Source: Ornithinimicrobium sediminis
GTDB taxonomy: Bacteria; Actinomycetota; Actinomycetes; Actinomycetales; Dermatophilaceae
Assembly (NCBI RefSeq): GCF_021272345.1
Contig: NZ_JAJSDQ010000011.1
Coordinates: 1 to 61,917 of the forward strand
Reading direction: 5' to 3'
Length of the DNA: 61,917 nt
A program made the position numbers and the translations under genes. A model generated the notes under the pieces. The model saw only the letters and a program-made list of their open reading frames with translations, did no database searches and had not been told where the DNA came from. Positions 7,896 through 16,680 of this stretch are shown in pieces; positions within the stretch are counted from its first letter, which is position 1; every line of letters starts with the position of its first letter.

Positions 7896-9959
7896 TTACC
7901 GGTCCAGCACGACCCGGTAGTAGTCGTGGTCCAGCACCATGGCCGAGTAGTAGAACCGGCGGTCGATCTCGTCCGAGACCGCCTGCCGGTAGCCTTCCGG
8001 CACCTCCTGCCCCTCAGCAGGGGTGAACTCCCGGGTAATGCTGTCGTAGCGCCCCTTGTCCGTGACGAAGCTGCGGTCGCTGAAGATCACCAGGGGGTCG
8101 GCGTCGGAGAAGACGTCCCGGCCCATGAGCAGCCGTGAGTCGTAGTCCAGCCCCATGAGGTTGGAGAGGGTGGGGATGATGTCCAGGCTGGAGACCGGGT
8201 CGTCGACCGTCTCCGGCTCCATGCCCGGGGCGTAGATGAGCAGGCTGTTGCGGTAGAGCTCGAAGTTGGTGTCCACGTCGTGGCCCTCCAGGTCCTCGAT
8301 CTGCTCCCGGGTCAGACCGTAGGGGTAGTGGTCGGAGCTCAGCACGACCAGGGTCCGCTCGGCCACCCCGGCCTCCTCGAGCCGCTCCAGCAGGAGCTCC
8401 AGCGCCCGGTCCAGCTCGACCTGCGTGGCCAGGTAGGCCTTCCCCGCCTCGGTGTAGGGCAGGTCCTCCACGAGGTCGCGGTTCTTGATGGCCATGGCGT
8501 TGCCGCCGAAGTTGTACTCCAGGTGCCCGCTGACCGTCATGTAGTAGGCATGGAACGGCTCGTCGGCGAGGACGTCGGGCGTGGTGACGTCGATCATCTC
8601 CAGGTCCGAGGCGGGCCAGGTGCGAGCCACCTCCAGGCCGTTGCCCACCCCCTGGTAGTCGTAGCCGAGGTTGGGGTGGGAGACGTCGCGCCCGTAGTAG
8701 TCGTAGGTGTGGTTGTGGAAGGCGTAGGTCGCATAGTCCAGCCCGCGCAGCTGGTTGCCCATGGCGAACGGCATGGAGTTGTCCCCGGAGCGCTGCATGC
8801 TCCATACCCCGCTCTTGGGGATGAGACCGGTCGTGGCCACATACTCCCCGTCCGAGGTGCTCACACCCCACAGGGGGGTGTAGAGGTCGGTGAAGTGGAA
8901 CCCCTCGTGGGTCATCTTGTGGAGGGTGGGCGTGACCGCGGGGTCGACGGCGAGGTGGGAGTAGCCCTCGGCGGTGAGGAAGATGAGGTTGTAGCCCTCG
9001 AAGAGGCCCGTGTGCTCGTTCTGGGCGGTGGGCTCGCGCTGGCTGAAGTACTCGTGCAGGGAGCGCAGCTCCTCGCTCTCCGCCTCGGCGAGGAGCTGCT
9101 CGAAGTCGATGTCCATGACGTTGTGCTCGACGACGGCAGGCTCCGAGGGCTCGGCCTGGTCCCCCGAGGTCTGGGCTTCGTCGTCCCCGGGAGGTGCGTC
9201 GGTGGTGGCCGGGTCCGGGGTCTGCGGCACGGGCGCCACCACCGGTGGCGGCGGCTGCTCCCGCTCGAACCCGAGCAGGTTGCGCTGCAGGTCGACCCGC
9301 ATGGTCGTCATCAGCCCCAGCCGGTCGACCGACGCCACCGGGTGCTGCTCCCGGTAGTACATGTCGTAGGCGCTGTTCTGCTCCTTGTCCCCCAGGTTGA
9401 TCCCGGCCACGGCCACGGCGAAGAAGGCCACCAGCAGGCCGGCGGCGACGGCCCTGTGCCGCCACGTGACCCGCGGCCGGGCACGAGCCCGCACCCGCGA
9501 CACCAGGAACACGACCAGCGGCACCGCCATCAGGAGCAGCCACCCGGCGTGCGCCCCCAGCTTGCCCAGGATGTCGCCGGTGAACTCGGCCACCTGGCCG
9601 GCGTTGGTCGCGGAGAAGACGGTGTAGAAGGTCGTGAAGATGTCGTAGTAGATGAGCTGCGACATGTAGAGCACCGAGATGAACGCCAGGCAGACAGCCA
9701 CCACCACGTCGCGGGCGACCCGCGGGAAGAGGCTCGCCACCAGGTGCACCACCAGCGCGATCACCCCCGCGAAGAGGGCGGCGTAGACCAGCCCCATGCT
9801 GATGACCGGCAGGCCGGTCTGCACCCGCAGGACGACCTCGAGGAAGAGCAGCGAGGCCAGGAGGAAACCCGGGAGGACCAGCCCGCGCGCACCGGCACGC
9901 TTCTCGCGACGTGGACCGCCCAGGGGTTGTGCTTCCACACCACCGGGCGTCGTCTCCAT
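7896..9959 (-). CDS. LtaS-like phosphoglycerol transferase (alkaline-phosphatase superfamily)
   Basis: A 687-residue protein with about five N-terminal transmembrane helices (25-190), a Pro/Asp/Glu-rich linker (230-275) and an extracytoplasmic sulfatase-fold domain (about 320-687). Metal and catalytic positions of LTA synthases are recognisable: Glu331 (FLTAEGYS), Thr368 in STSDGE as likely nucleophile, His478 (VSGHLEYNF) and Asp543-His544 (LSSDHYPYG). Such enzymes move glycerolphosphate from phosphatidylglycerol onto lipoteichoic-acid-type or glycolipid acceptors on the outer membrane face. Which polymer is made here cannot be told. Length and architecture match the family; no partner genes are adjacent. 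Confidence 0.88.
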   Translation of the reverse strand: METTPGGVEAQPLGGPRREKRAGARGLVLPGFLLASLLFLEVVLRVQTGLPVISMGLVYAALFAGVIALVVHLVASLFPRVARDVVVAVCLAFISVLYMSQLIYYDIFTTFYTVFSATNAGQVAEFTGDILGKLGAHAGWLLLMAVPLVVFLVSRVRARARPRVTWRHRAVAAGLLVAFFAVAVAGINLGDKEQNSAYDMYYREQHPVASVDRLGLMTTMRVDLQRNLLGFEREQPPPPVVAPVPQTPDPATTDAPPGDDEAQTSGDQAEPSEPAVVEHNVMDIDFEQLLAEAESEELRSLHEYFSQREPTAQNEHTGLFEGYNLIFLTAEGYSHLAVDPAVTPTLHKMTHEGFHFTDLYTPLWGVSTSDGEYVATTGLIPKSGVWSMQRSGDNSMPFAMGNQLRGLDYATYAFHNHTYDYYGRDVSHPNLGYDYQGVGNGLEVARTWPASDLEMIDVTTPDVLADEPFHAYYMTVSGHLEYNFGGNAMAIKNRDLVEDLPYTEAGKAYLATQVELDRALELLLERLEEAGVAERTLVVLSSDHYPYGLTREQIEDLEGHDVDTNFELYRNSLLIYAPGMEPETVDDPVSSLDIIPTLSNLMGLDYDSRLLMGRDVFSDADPLVIFSDRSFVTDKGRYDSITREFTPAEGQEVPEGYRQAVSDEIDRRFYYSAMVLDHDYYRVVLDR

Positions 9960-10037
9960 CCAGCCACGGTAGAGGACTTCACCGCGTGTTCACCTCAGCG
10001 CGCGTCGGCGTGCCCCCAGGTATGCAGCTCCGCCAGG

Positions 10038-11459
10038 TCAGCTTTCCCCTCGACGTGGACGCCAACCCCGGCCCTTGCGCCGCTGCCAGCGCACCTCCAC
10101 GCCCCGCTCCCGCGCCATCCGCTCGACAAGATGGCTGACCTCCTGGTTGGCGTAGCGGTCGTGGGCGTCGCGCACCGACGTCCGCGTGCCGAAGAGTGCG
10201 TCCGCCTTGTCGAAGACCAGCACCTGCCCCGACTGCTCGGCCCGGTCGAACAGCCGGGCAAGGTTCTTCTCGGTCTCGCCGATGTAGCGCGAGACCACCT
10301 GACCCAGGTCCACCGTGAGCACCGGTGCCTGCGCGGCAGCCACCGGTTCCCGCGCCGCAGCGGCACGCTGTGACGGCATACCGGCCCGCAGGCGCAGGGT
10401 GTGCACGTCGAACTCCGCGGGTCGCACCGGCGCCAGCCACACCGACACCACGACCTGCCCGGCGAGCATGTCGGCCTCGGTCATCGTCTCCTCCGGCCCG
10501 CACCGCACGCCGTAGGCCTGCTCGGGCGTGGCGCCCTGCAGCCCGCCGCGGCGCCACAGGTCGTGCAGGAACGCCTCGGACAGCTGCCGGACCCGTGCCC
10601 ACAGCGCGGCGTCACTGGTCTCGTCCTCGACGAACCGCAGCCCGGCGGTCAGCGAGCCGAGCACGTGGTCGGTGAGCCGCCGCACGGGCAGATACCGCAG
10701 GGCCGGGTCGGCGGTCTGCCCCGAGGCGGTCGTGCGCGCACCCCAGACCAGCCGGCCCCGGCCGGGGAACTCCCCCAGCACGTTGACCCCGGCCTGGGTC
10801 AGCCGGTCGGTCTCGCTGGCGTCGAGCGTCTCGACGAGCCCGTCGACCCCGCACAGCTCCACCCCCGCCGGCGCTTTCCACACCCCGCGCTCGGCGTCGG
10901 TGCGGGCCACCACCCCGGCGACCGCGCCCGAGGGTGGCACCGTGACCCCGCCGCTGACGACCCAGGGGTGGTAGGCCGCGGCCCGCTCCCGGTGGTCGCT
11001 CACCTGCTGCACCGCGGCCTCGGTCTCTGGCCCCCACGGGCCGGGTGGCAGGTCGAGCAGCAGGACGGCGCCGTATGCCGCGCACCGGCTCAGCGCCACG
11101 CTCACCTGGGCGTGGTGCGCGGCGGTGAGCCCCGGCAGCACGAGCACCGTGACGCCGGAGCCGTCGAGGGCGTGCACACCCCCGGGGCCCTCCTCCGGGA
11201 CCAGCTGCTCCGGCGCCGGACCGGCCGCCCGGACGACGATGGCGCTGGTGCCGCCGTTGGCGAAGAACAGGTCGCCCGCGTGGCCGAGCGGGCGGTCCGC
11301 GCCCAGGCTGGGCCCGAACGTGGCGTGGAAGTCCGCCGCGCTGGTGACCGTGACCGGCGTGTCGACCGGCCCGCTGTCCGCGGCCCCGACGAACCCGGTG
11401 ACCGACGTGGGCAGTGCGCGGATCGGCGCGCCGGCGGCGCTCGGCTGGGTGGGCGTCAT
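10038..11459 (-). CDS. Contractile-tail sheath protein fused to a degenerate AAA+ segment
   Basis: Residues about 14-358 match tail-sheath proteins of contractile injection systems (SVTGFVGAADSGPVDTPVTV; RLVWGARTTAS; LWRRGGLQGATPEQAYGVRC; APVRPAEF). Residues about 379-456 match the middle of the AAA+ ATPase of such systems (VVSRYIGETEKNLARLFDRA; VRDAHDRYANQEVSHLVERM). The ATPase part begins after where Walker A should be, and its Walker B reads VLVFDKAD with Lys418 instead of the catalytic Glu, so it cannot hydrolyse ATP. The sheath also lacks the usual N-terminal strand (PGVYVEE-like), and an in-frame TGA two codons upstream of the ATG rules out an extension. No tube, baseplate or spike gene is nearby. 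It may be a remnant chimera or a repurposed scaffold. Confidence 0.8.
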   Translation of the reverse strand: MTPTQPSAAGAPIRALPTSVTGFVGAADSGPVDTPVTVTSAADFHATFGPSLGADRPLGHAGDLFFANGGTSAIVVRAAGPAPEQLVPEEGPGGVHALDGSGVTVLVLPGLTAAHHAQVSVALSRCAAYGAVLLLDLPPGPWGPETEAAVQQVSDHRERAAAYHPWVVSGGVTVPPSGAVAGVVARTDAERGVWKAPAGVELCGVDGLVETLDASETDRLTQAGVNVLGEFPGRGRLVWGARTTASGQTADPALRYLPVRRLTDHVLGSLTAGLRFVEDETSDAALWARVRQLSEAFLHDLWRRGGLQGATPEQAYGVRCGPEETMTEADMLAGQVVVSVWLAPVRPAEFDVHTLRLRAGMPSQRAAAAREPVAAAQAPVLTVDLGQVVSRYIGETEKNLARLFDRAEQSGQVLVFDKADALFGTRTSVRDAHDRYANQEVSHLVERMARERGVEVRWQRRKGRGWRPRRGES

Positions 11460-11490
11460 ACGTCATTGAAGCGTCGAGCCGTCGCCGATG

Positions 11491-11555
11491 TCGATGTCGA
11501 CCTCGGTCACGCGTAGCCCAGCCCGCGGAACAGCTCCGCCAAGCGGAGCGCGCAT
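11491..11555 (-). pseudogene. Remnant of a ddaH 3' region
   Basis: About 65 bp here align with the 3' part of the intact dimethylargininase gene (around 15832-15893), including an exact 18-base match and further exact blocks; overall identity is near 80%. In protein terms it recalls ELFRDLGYEVTEVDI of the intact enzyme, but a short deletion shifts the frame and the catalytic Cys region is absent. It lies immediately upstream of the sheath-AAA chimera, which points to a rearranged, decaying patch. Confidence 0.6.
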
Positions 11556-11589
11556 CCGCCGGTGAGCGCCTGACTGCCGGCGCTCTGAC

Positions 11590-12081
11590 TCAGCGCTCTT
11601 CGACGAGCTCCCCGGTGGCAGGGGCACACGGCTCCATGGTCAGTCGGACGCCGTTGGAGTTCAGGAACCACCACGTCCCACGCTGCAGCTCGACGACCTC
11701 CGGCGAGTCCTCGACGAGGTCCACCGACCCGCCGGCACCGCTGACGGTCGCCGGGCCGGCGTCATACTCAGGCGGCGCCGACTCCGGACCCCAGACGACC
11801 CGGGTCCGGCCGACCTCGGGGTCGAACGCTCCGTCGTGGAGGAACCCGGTGGCCGTGAGCCGATAACGACCACCGCTGACCGTGACGTGCTCGGTCGGCA
11901 CCACGTCGAGAGCATGCGACCCCAGGTCCAGGGCGACGCCCTCGACCACGCAGGCCTCGCCTGAGGTCTGGTGGGCGTCGTCGTCGCCGTCGGCCGGCAC
12001 GGCACAGGCACTGGCACACATGACCACCACCGCGAGGGGCAGTCCCACGCTCCAGCGTCCGACTACTCCGGCAGGCACCAT
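11590..12081 (-). CDS. Small secreted, probably lipid-anchored protein
   Basis: A 163-residue protein with an N-terminal signal (hydrophobic residues about 11-25) ending ASAC, an imperfect lipobox with Cys26, then an acidic exported domain with two further Cys (EACVVE and EPCAPA), mostly predicted beta. ATG at 12081-12079 follows GGAGGC and overlaps the end of the SGNH-hydrolase gene by 19 bp, so it is co-transcribed with it. No known domain is recognised. The tie to the hydrolase suggests an accessory envelope role, but that is inference. Confidence 0.65.
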   Translation of the reverse strand: MVPAGVVGRWSVGLPLAVVVMCASACAVPADGDDDAHQTSGEACVVEGVALDLGSHALDVVPTEHVTVSGGRYRLTATGFLHDGAFDPEVGRTRVVWGPESAPPEYDAGPATVSGAGGSVDLVEDSPEVVELQRGTWWFLNSNGVRLTMEPCAPATGELVEER

Positions 12082-14615
12082 GCCTCCACTGTGGCACCGA
12101 CGTCGGCGCCGCGGATCTGGATCGAGTCAGCCACGGCGCCACACGTCAGCGACGTGCGGGCACCCCAGACCTGCAGGTCACCCTCGGCGACCGTCTGTCC
12201 GAGCACCTCGTCGTCGCTGCCCTCGACCGTGACGTCGCCACCGCTCACGAGCGCAGGGGCCCCAGGTGCGGCCGGACCGCGCCCGACGACGACCCCGTCG
12301 GCCACGACGGTGATGTCACCCTCGACGACCAGCGTGGCGTCGTAGACACCGGCGCGCAGCAGCTCGACCCTGCACGGCACGTAGACGACGCCGGACAGGC
12401 TCTCCGCCGAGTCGGGAGTCCAGACCCCGTCGACACACTCCGCCGGTGCGATCGCCGTGTATGCCGTCGCCTCGGCCGCCAGCGGGCCGTCCGGACGGTA
12501 GTCGGCGACGGTGATGGGGCGGGGGCCGCCCTGCTCCCCGGCCACCTGGGTCGCCGCCGGCTCGAAGGTCGGGGAGCCGCCGGCCACGTCGAGACCGCCG
12601 ACGTGCTCCACCCCACCGGTGAACCGTGCAGCCGAGCCTCGGACGGTGATCCCACCCTCGGAGTGAACCAGGCCACGGGAGGAGAACCTCGACCCCGCGA
12701 TGTTCAGGGCATCGTCATCCGCTGACGCCGCCCACAGCGCTGGACGTGCCGAGATCGGCGAGATCGTCTCGCTGACCGTCGTGCCGGTCAGCCGGCTGGT
12801 GGCGACGATCGTCAGGGTGCCGCTCGACATCATCTCGACACTGGGGACGCTGATGAGCACCCCACCGAAGCGGTCGACCTGGAACTCGCCGACCGAGGCG
12901 CCGCCCACGGTGACCGTCACGGTCTCGATGGGGGCGTCCGGGGTCGGCACCGCCGGGCGCCGCTCGAAGCCGGTCAGGTAGGTGGTGTAGGACCCGGTGG
13001 GGCGCCCCTCGACCTCGAGCAGCACCTCCTGCACGACCTGCGCGCCGGCGGCTCCGCGACCCTCCAGCTGTAGCCGGTGGATGCCGGGGTTGAGGTCGGG
13101 CACCCGGATCTCGGTGTCCACGACCCCCGTGGCGTCGGCCGTCACCTCGCCCAGGTCGAGGGGCTCGGAGAACAGGGTCAGGCCCACCGTCGAGTTCGGC
13201 GCGAAGGCGCCCACGATGACCCGCAGCAGCCGGTCGAAGAGCGCGCGCAGCGGGTTGCCGTCTCCTCCGGCCGGCGGCTCCGAGGGCGCGGAGCGCGGCA
13301 CGCAGTCACCGTCACCGCGGAACTGCCCGAGGACCTCGCAGGCCATGACCTCGAAGCCGGCAGCGTTGGGGTGGAAGAGACCCCGCGACCGGTCGAACGC
13401 CACCTGGACGGAGTCGTCGGTCGTCCCGGGCGGGGACATGATGTTGCCGAAGACCGTCGCCTGCTGGGTCTGCAGGTAGCCCAGCAGCTCCTGGGCCTCG
13501 GCGACGACCCGGTCGTTGGCCGCCCCCACATCGCAGCCCTGGCGGTTGAAGGGGTTGAGCTCGGCGGCCAGGCACGTCTTGGCGTCCTGGTAGGCATCCA
13601 CGAGGTCGTCGAGCATCTCGCGGGACACCGGGTCACCGTCGCCGTCGAGGTTGAGCAGCCGGGTCACCTCGGTGTCGAAGCTGTCCTGGTCGATGCCGAC
13701 CGCGAGCTGGTCCGCGCTCGAGGCAGGGCACAGGGCATTGGCGCCGAAAGAGTCCTCGATGTCGACCACCTCGGTGTCGGTGGACGCCGCAGCCTCGTCG
13801 ATCCGCGCGTTGATGTCGGTGATCCGCTGGCCGGCATAGTCGATGTCCTTGGCGCGCAGCCCTCCGCACCAGGCCGGGCTGTCGCCCGCGGGGAGCACGC
13901 CGGGGTAGTTGACCTGCATGACCCGCGCGCCGGGGAACGCACCGGCGATGGCCTCCTGGGCGAAGCGCTGCTTGGCCGGCAGCGTCTCCAGGGCTTCGCC
14001 CGTCTTGAGGAACCATCCGTCCACCCGGCTGCAGGTCGCCTGCTGGGAGACCCAGTTGATCTCACCCGGAGCGTTGGGGTAGCGGGCCAGCAGCGACTCG
14101 ATGAGCGACGGGCCGACGCAGGCAGCGACGATGTCGCCGAAGCGGGCGTCGTTGCCACCCATCCCCACGGTCACCAGGTCGACGTCCGCAGCCGTCAGCC
14201 CCTGGTCCTCCAGCCGGTCAACCGCCGTCTGCACCTGCGAGTCGCCGGCGATGCCCGGGCCCTCCACACCGACGATCGGCGGCTTGCCGCCCGGCTCGAT
14301 CTTCGCCCCGCTGCACGTGCGGTCGACCAGGAGCACCGGCATACCGGGGGCGAGCTGGTCACGGTTGAGCTTGGCGTAGTTGAGCAGCGCCCGGTGGCAC
14401 GCGTTGCCGTCGAGGTCGCTGTCGAACCGCGCGGTGTACGTGTTCTCCTGCGCACCCACCGCGTCGGGGTAGTTGTCGCCGTTCTCGTAGCCCTCGGCCA
14501 GGTAGCGCGACGCGGGCCGGATGTCCACGGCCGCACCCTCACCCGACTGGTAGGAGTCGCCGAGCGCGACATAGACGAACGCCTCGCCGGTGTCGACCGT
14601 CGCCGGCGGGTTCAT
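12063..14615 (-). CDS. SGNH-hydrolase half of an interrupted secreted protein
   Basis: An 850-residue frame with an SGNH/GDSL hydrolase domain at about 12-435: block I ALGDSYQSGEG (Ser21), block III VGMGGNDARFGD, and block V His in GLFHPNAAG. Residues about 450-850 are beta-rich surface modules ending in a Cys-containing tail. The frame lacks a signal peptide. It is in the same reading frame as the upstream ORF at 14649-15578, separated only by one TAG and 11 sense codons (ADDNIFLATFT), so the intact gene was about 1171 codons with secretion signal at the far N-terminus. If TAG stops translation, this half could start only internally at ATG 14615 and would stay in the cytoplasm. Confidence 0.8.
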   Translation of the reverse strand: MNPPATVDTGEAFVYVALGDSYQSGEGAAVDIRPASRYLAEGYENGDNYPDAVGAQENTYTARFDSDLDGNACHRALLNYAKLNRDQLAPGMPVLLVDRTCSGAKIEPGGKPPIVGVEGPGIAGDSQVQTAVDRLEDQGLTAADVDLVTVGMGGNDARFGDIVAACVGPSLIESLLARYPNAPGEINWVSQQATCSRVDGWFLKTGEALETLPAKQRFAQEAIAGAFPGARVMQVNYPGVLPAGDSPAWCGGLRAKDIDYAGQRITDINARIDEAAASTDTEVVDIEDSFGANALCPASSADQLAVGIDQDSFDTEVTRLLNLDGDGDPVSREMLDDLVDAYQDAKTCLAAELNPFNRQGCDVGAANDRVVAEAQELLGYLQTQQATVFGNIMSPPGTTDDSVQVAFDRSRGLFHPNAAGFEVMACEVLGQFRGDGDCVPRSAPSEPPAGGDGNPLRALFDRLLRVIVGAFAPNSTVGLTLFSEPLDLGEVTADATGVVDTEIRVPDLNPGIHRLQLEGRGAAGAQVVQEVLLEVEGRPTGSYTTYLTGFERRPAVPTPDAPIETVTVTVGGASVGEFQVDRFGGVLISVPSVEMMSSGTLTIVATSRLTGTTVSETISPISARPALWAASADDDALNIAGSRFSSRGLVHSEGGITVRGSAARFTGGVEHVGGLDVAGGSPTFEPAATQVAGEQGGPRPITVADYRPDGPLAAEATAYTAIAPAECVDGVWTPDSAESLSGVVYVPCRVELLRAGVYDATLVVEGDITVVADGVVVGRGPAAPGAPALVSGGDVTVEGSDDEVLGQTVAEGDLQVWGARTSLTCGAVADSIQIRGADVGATVEAWCLPE

Positions 14616-14648
14616 CGTGAACGTGGCGAGGAAGATGTTGTCGTCGGC

Positions 14649-14651
14649 CTA
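14649..14651 (-). other. In-frame TAG interrupting the secreted SGNH protein
   Basis: The amber codon lies between ...VETRNP and ADDNIFLATF, where both sides read as one continuous domain. A CAG (Gln), AAG (Lys), GAG (Glu), TCG (Ser) or TGG (Trp) codon would each be one base away. It is either a nonsense mutation, a sequencing error or a recoding site; nothing nearby suggests suppressor machinery. Confidence 0.75.
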
Positions 14652-15578
14652 GGGGTTCCGGGTCTCGACGGTGATCTCGGTGTCCCCGTCGTCGACGAAG
14701 GGCAGCAGGTCGTAGCGCTCGTCGTCCGAGCGCGGTCCGGTCGGCCGCGCCGAGGGGTCGGCCGGGTTCTCGGGACGGTCGCCCAGTCCACCCATCGTGA
14801 TGAGCGCTCCGTTGTAGCTGCGACCGTCGTCCTCCCCACCCGACGCGGTCGTGAGGCGCTGCCCGTTGACGTCGACGGTGCTGTACTGCTGCACGCCCGA
14901 GGCCTGGTAGGAGAACGAGATCCCCAGCGCCATCTCCAGCGTGGTCGCCGGGTCGTCGACGTCGATGGGCGAGGCCAGGCGCAGCCGGTAGGTGTCACCC
15001 TCGGTCTTGAGCGCGCCGTAGAGGACCGCCACACTCTGGTCGATCTCGACGTTGGGGTCCTCCCAGACGACGGTGAGGATGCTGCCGTCCACGAGCCACG
15101 GCACAGGCTCCTGGTAGGTCACGACGGCGACCCCCGGGGACGCGCCGTCCAGCGTGGGCTGCACCAGGTCGGTCACGTCGGCCAGGTAGTTGTAGCTGCT
15201 GATGCCGCTCGGGATCTCTCCCGTCATGGGGACGTCCTGGCCGTTGAGACGCACCGGCTGGGTCATCGGCCTGTTGGTGAAGCCGGTCGTCGCGGTCGCG
15301 AGGTAGGCCGAGCGGACCCGGGCGCCTTCCGGCTTGAGGACGGCGAGGTCCGCGACCTCACCGTCGGAGCTCACCCCCGCCGACGACTGCGAGATGCGGC
15401 CTCGCTCGTTGGCGGCGACCATCAGCCCGTCTGTGGTCTCGGCCGCCATCACTGACATCCGCGCCGACGAGGGTCGCGTCCCTGGCAGGTCCTCTGCCTG
15501 AGCCTGCGGCAGGGTCACGAGAGCACCCCCCATGGCCAGCGCTACCGTCGACAGCATCGAGACAACTGAAAGTCGCAC
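14649..15578 (-). CDS. N-terminal half of the interrupted secreted SGNH protein
   Basis: A 309-residue frame: signal peptide 1-28 ending AQA, then a beta-sandwich-like domain with the pattern of DUF3344-type surface proteins (DGSILTVVWEDPN; GISFSYQASGVQQYSTVDVNG; NGALITMGGLGD). In relatives such a domain continues through an N-I-F-L-A-T-F strand, which here lies just after the TAG. The half protein would be exported but would miss its last strand and the hydrolase. GTG/ATG choice is not an issue: the signal peptide fixes the start at 15578. Confidence 0.75.
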   Translation of the reverse strand: MRLSVVSMLSTVALAMGGALVTLPQAQAEDLPGTRPSSARMSVMAAETTDGLMVAANERGRISQSSAGVSSDGEVADLAVLKPEGARVRSAYLATATTGFTNRPMTQPVRLNGQDVPMTGEIPSGISSYNYLADVTDLVQPTLDGASPGVAVVTYQEPVPWLVDGSILTVVWEDPNVEIDQSVAVLYGALKTEGDTYRLRLASPIDVDDPATTLEMALGISFSYQASGVQQYSTVDVNGQRLTTASGGEDDGRSYNGALITMGGLGDRPENPADPSARPTGPRSDDERYDLLPFVDDGDTEITVETRNP

Positions 15579-15656
15579 GAATTCCCCCCACCGTGCAGCA
15601 CGGACCTGATGCCGGCTCCCGCGTGGAGCATGACAGGGCCTGTCCCCCTTGGCAAT

Positions 15657-15711
15657 AGATGACTCTGGACTTCACACCAAAGAATGTCCGGACCCATTCA
15701 TAAGATGACTC
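15657..15711. promoter_or_regulatory. Direct repeats upstream of the SGNH gene
   Basis: AGATGACTC occurs at 15657-15665 and 15703-15711 (46 bp apart) in the relatively AT-rich gap between the convergently placed ddaH end and the SGNH promoter side. On the minus strand they read GAGTCATCT and could be activator or repressor sites. Only position and identity support this. Confidence 0.25.
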
Positions 15712-15770
15712 ACTGCCCGCACGACCACTCACCGGTTGGCCCTTTTCAGCGGCGCCGGACACGAGGTCAG

Positions 15771-16550
15771 TCAGCCGCGCATCCGCACCGACAGACAGGT
15801 CACGCAGCCCTCGAGCTTGATGAGCTCGCTGATGTCGACCTCGGTCACCTCGTAGCCCAGGTCGCGGAACAGCTCGGCCGACCGGGGCGCGTCGGCCGCT
15901 ATGAGCAGCCGCTGCCCACCGAGCAGCACCACGTGCGCACCCGACTCCTCCGGCACCGGCAGGAACGGCTGCCACACCGAGGGGTCGTCCACCAGCGGCT
16001 CGTGCCCGACGACCGTGCCGTCCGGCAGGGCGGTCACGGCACTCTTGAGGTGCAGCACCCGGCTCACCGGCACCCCGACCACGCGTGCCCCCAGCGGCTC
16101 GAGGTGCCTGGCGAGCTGCCGCATACCCTCGGTGTTGCTGCGTCCGCCCTGGCCCACCCACACGGTGCCACCCCACTTCAGCACGTCTCCCCCGTCGAGC
16201 GTGCCCGGTGCCTCGATGCGCGCGACCCGGTAACCCGCGGCCCGCACCGCCGTCTCGACACCGACGACCTCGTCGCGCCGCGACTCGGCGCCCGGGCGGG
16301 TCAGCACCGCCAGGTCGCCGTAGACCACCACCGCGTCCTCGACGAACACCGCGTCCGGGCAGTCGTCGGCCGGCTCCACCTCGACGACGTGCCATCCCGC
16401 GTCGCGCAGCGCCTGCACGTAGCCCTCCCACTGCCGCATCGCCAGGTCGAGGTCGACCGGCTGCCGGTCGATGTGCGTCACCAGGCCCTCGGCGAGCCGC
16501 GGACCGGGGCGGCGGACGAGCGCGCGGTGCTGCTCGGCGACAGGCTGCAT
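15771..16550 (-). CDS. ddaH: Dimethylarginine dimethylaminohydrolase (dimethylargininase)
   Basis: A 259-residue guanidine-modifying enzyme that hydrolyses N-omega-methylated arginines to citrulline and methylamines. Visible family features: FVEDAVV (Glu71-Asp72), GTLDGGDVLK (118-125), His167 in VLHLKSA, and the C-terminal nucleophile Cys252 in LEGCVTCLSVRMR. The start is placed at ATG 16550 because MQPVAEQHRALVRRPG matches the usual N-terminus (ALVRRP as first strand); the open frame continues to 16865 but there it overlaps the divergent gene on the other strand. A decayed second copy of its 3' end sits at 11491-11555. Confidence 0.88.
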   Translation of the reverse strand: MQPVAEQHRALVRRPGPRLAEGLVTHIDRQPVDLDLAMRQWEGYVQALRDAGWHVVEVEPADDCPDAVFVEDAVVVYGDLAVLTRPGAESRRDEVVGVETAVRAAGYRVARIEAPGTLDGGDVLKWGGTVWVGQGGRSNTEGMRQLARHLEPLGARVVGVPVSRVLHLKSAVTALPDGTVVGHEPLVDDPSVWQPFLPVPEESGAHVVLLGGQRLLIAADAPRSAELFRDLGYEVTEVDISELIKLEGCVTCLSVRMRG

Positions 16551-16680
16551 GCCGCCAGCGTGCCAGACCGCGTATGCCGTCACGACAGCTGCCCGGGCGG
16601 GTCGCGTGCACACGACCGCCACCTGCGCCAGCATGAGCCCCACCCGGCACGCCGAACCGGCCTTATCGAGGGGAGACGTC

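Noticed and set aside
10038-12081. A complete contractile injection system
   Set aside because: Only a sheath-like fusion is present; no tube, baseplate, spike or terminator gene is next to it.
14649-14651. TAG as pyrrolysine codon
   Set aside because: No pylT/pylS-like genes are seen, the protein is not a methylamine methyltransferase, and actinobacterial nonsense mutation or sequence error is simpler.
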